Part shown: piece by piece, positions 5,791-6,789 of the stretch
Layout: every line of letters begins with the position of its first letter
Numbering within the stretch: position 1 is the first letter of the stretch
Assembly (NCBI GenBank): GCA_002427475.1
Contig: DIRG01000019.1
Coordinates: forward strand, 1-6,789
Source: Mageeibacillus sp. UBA5442
GTDB lineage: Bacteria > Bacillota > Clostridia > Saccharofermentanales > DTU023
DNA length: 6,789 bases
Reading direction: 5' to 3'
Made by a program: the position numbers and the translations under genes
The notes under the pieces: generated by a model
What the model saw: the letters and a program-made list of their open reading frames with translations, nothing else
Told to the model about the DNA's origin: nothing
The model's database searches: none

Positions 5791-5884
5791 TCCAATCCTA
5801 TTGATGGTTTATTATCGTAACATGTATATCTAAGGTGTTGTTTCGAAAAGAGCGAAATTCCACAGAGTGGAGAAAGTAGGTTTT
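5791..5884. promoter_or_regulatory. Divergent control region between the XRE gene and hflX
   Basis: These 94 bases separate two divergent start codons. A plus-strand promoter for hflX can be drawn as TTGATG (5801-5806), 18 bases, TATATC (5825-5830), a moderate match. On the minus strand GATAAT (complement of 5811-5816) fits a -10 box for the XRE gene one base off consensus, but without a good -35. The two candidates overlap. TTTCGAAA (5841-5848) is a perfect palindrome and a possible operator. The layout is typical of an autoregulating XRE protein that may also act on hflX; that role is inference. Confidence 0.4.
5858..5872 (+). promoter_or_regulatory. Small hairpin over the possible hflX ribosome binding site
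   Basis: TTCCAC (5858-5863) pairs with GTGGAG (5867-5872) around a 3-base AGA loop, five Watson-Crick pairs plus one G-U. GTGGAG is one of two candidate Shine-Dalgarno sequences for hflX, 12 bases from the ATG; the other, AGTAGG (5875-5880), is only 4 bases away. The fold could damp initiation if the first site is used. Confidence 0.35.
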
Positions 5885-6789
5885 ATGTCGTTAAAGAATT
5901 TCTACGGAGAAAATAGTTCAAATCGAGCTTATTTGATCGCTGTGGCGTTGCCCGGCGAGGAAGATACAGTTGAACGTTCACTAGACGAGTTGGAAGATTT
6001 GGCTGAAACCTGCGGCTTTGAAGTAGTCGGTAGGGCGACACAGCGTCTGAAAAAAATCGACGGCAGCACTCATATCGGATCCGGGAAATTGGCTGAGATC
6101 AGCGAGATGGCCGCGAATGCAGACGTGGAACATTTGATTTTCAATGCGGAGTTGTCGTCCGCTCAGTTTAGAAATATTGCCCAGCAGACTGAAGCGGCGG
6201 TACATGATCGCACCGGAGTTATTCTGGCTATTTTTTCCGAACATGCCCGGACAGACGAAGGAAAAATTCAAGTTGAGTTGGCGCGTTTGCGCTATAGTCT
6301 GACACGGCTAGTAGGTAAGGGTGTTGAGCTCTCGCGTCTAGGTGGAGGTATAGGCACTCGCGGCCCCGGTGAAACCAAACTGGAACAAGATCGTCGTGTC
6401 ATTCAGCGCCGTATGAGTCAGTTGCAGAAAGAATTAGAACAGTTGGAGCTAAGACGCCAGCATCAGCGCAGCTCTCGCCAGCGCCAAGATGCATTAGTTG
6501 CTGCTGTCGTCGGCTATACCAATGCCGGAAAATCTACCCTAATGAACAAACTAAGTGGCTCAGACATACCGACGGCGAATCGGCTCTTTATGACGCTTGA
6601 CCCAACAGCTCGTCGCTTGGAATTGCGTGACGGTATCAGTTTCGTCCTGATTGATACGGTGGGTTTTATTCGTGATATGCCGAAACACCTTAAGCAGGCT
6701 TTCAAAGCTACTTTAGAAGAAGTAGTCGAAGCGGATCTAATTTTGCATTTGATTGATGCCTCGGATGAGGAGGCCGCTATGCATCGCCA
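5885..6789 (+). CDS. hflX: GTPase HflX, N-terminal 301 residues (truncated by window end)
   Basis: The frame is open from ATG 5885 to the last base, so the C-terminus lies outside the window. HflX is a ribosome-associated GTPase that splits stalled or hibernating 70S ribosomes, often under heat or antibiotic stress. The N-terminal domain (about residues 15-125) has the family pattern, including IGSGKLAEI (64-72), FNAELSSAQFRN (86-97) and VHDRTGVIL (106-114). The diagnostic linker GGGIGTRGPGETKLEQDRR (153-171) is present, followed by a basic coiled-coil-like helix (172-200). The G domain begins with the P-loop GYTNAGKST (210-218), then LFMTLDPT (234-241) as G2/switch I and DTVGF (257-261) as G3; G4 NKxD would lie downstream. 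Switch I reads FMTLD where FATLD is usual. Transcription probably starts in the divergent spacer, making it separate from the polyamine-folate operon. Confidence 0.95.
   Translation, partial: MSLKNFYGENSSNRAYLIAVALPGEEDTVERSLDELEDLAETCGFEVVGRATQRLKKIDGSTHIGSGKLAEISEMAANADVEHLIFNAELSSAQFRNIAQQTEAAVHDRTGVILAIFSEHARTDEGKIQVELARLRYSLTRLVGKGVELSRLGGGIGTRGPGETKLEQDRRVIQRRMSQLQKELEQLELRRQHQRSSRQRQDALVAAVVGYTNAGKSTLMNKLSGSDIPTANRLFMTLDPTARRLELRDGISFVLIDTVGFIRDMPKHLKQAFKATLEEVVEADLILHLIDASDEEAAMHR

Noticed and set aside
5558..5833. Plus-strand open frame of 91 residues between the hypothetical gene and hflX
   Set aside because: It is the mirror of the XRE helix-turn-helix frame on the minus strand, has no ribosome binding site, and its product resembles nothing.

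Overview
The window reads as a stretch of a low-to-mid GC Gram-positive chromosome, most likely from the Clostridia (inference). The reasons are strong AAGGAG-type Shine-Dalgarno sequences, compact same-strand gene packing, a MATE transporter of the clostridial type, and the carboxyspermidine route to spermidine, which is common in gut Firmicutes and Bacteroidetes. No genus can be named from the sequence alone. I see no rRNA, tRNA, CRISPR array, insertion sequence, integrase or phage gene.

Bases 1-150 are the C-terminal end of a ureohydrolase, best read as agmatinase (SpeB). After a 109-base spacer come carboxynorspermidine/carboxyspermidine dehydrogenase (260-1459) and carboxynorspermidine/carboxyspermidine decarboxylase (nspC, 1552-2823). 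Together these three would turn agmatine into putrescine, then carboxyspermidine, then spermidine, with no need for S-adenosylmethionine decarboxylase. The spacer between the last two holds a striking nested inverted repeat that ends right against the nspC ribosome binding site. A 12-TM MATE transporter (2839-4224) follows 15 bases after nspC, then 5-formyltetrahydrofolate cyclo-ligase (4247-4873), then an unrecognised 186-residue helical protein with a GTG start (4899-5459). The gaps of 15-25 bases suggest one transcript from the polyamine genes through the unknown gene.

The arrangement changes after 5459. A minus-strand gene (5299-5790) encodes a HipB-like XRE helix-turn-helix protein whose C-terminal third lies antisense to the last 161 bases of the unknown gene. 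It is divergent from hflX (5885 to the window end), a ribosome-associated GTPase cut off by the window just after its G3 motif. The 94 bases between the two starts contain overlapping candidate promoters, a TTTCGAAA palindrome and a small hairpin over the possible hflX ribosome binding site.

Most genes are ordinary members of known families. The items most worth a second look are the structured spacer before nspC, the antisense overlap with its divergent XRE/hflX control region, and the link between a MATE exporter and spermidine synthesis. I do not see clear evidence for an entirely new system.
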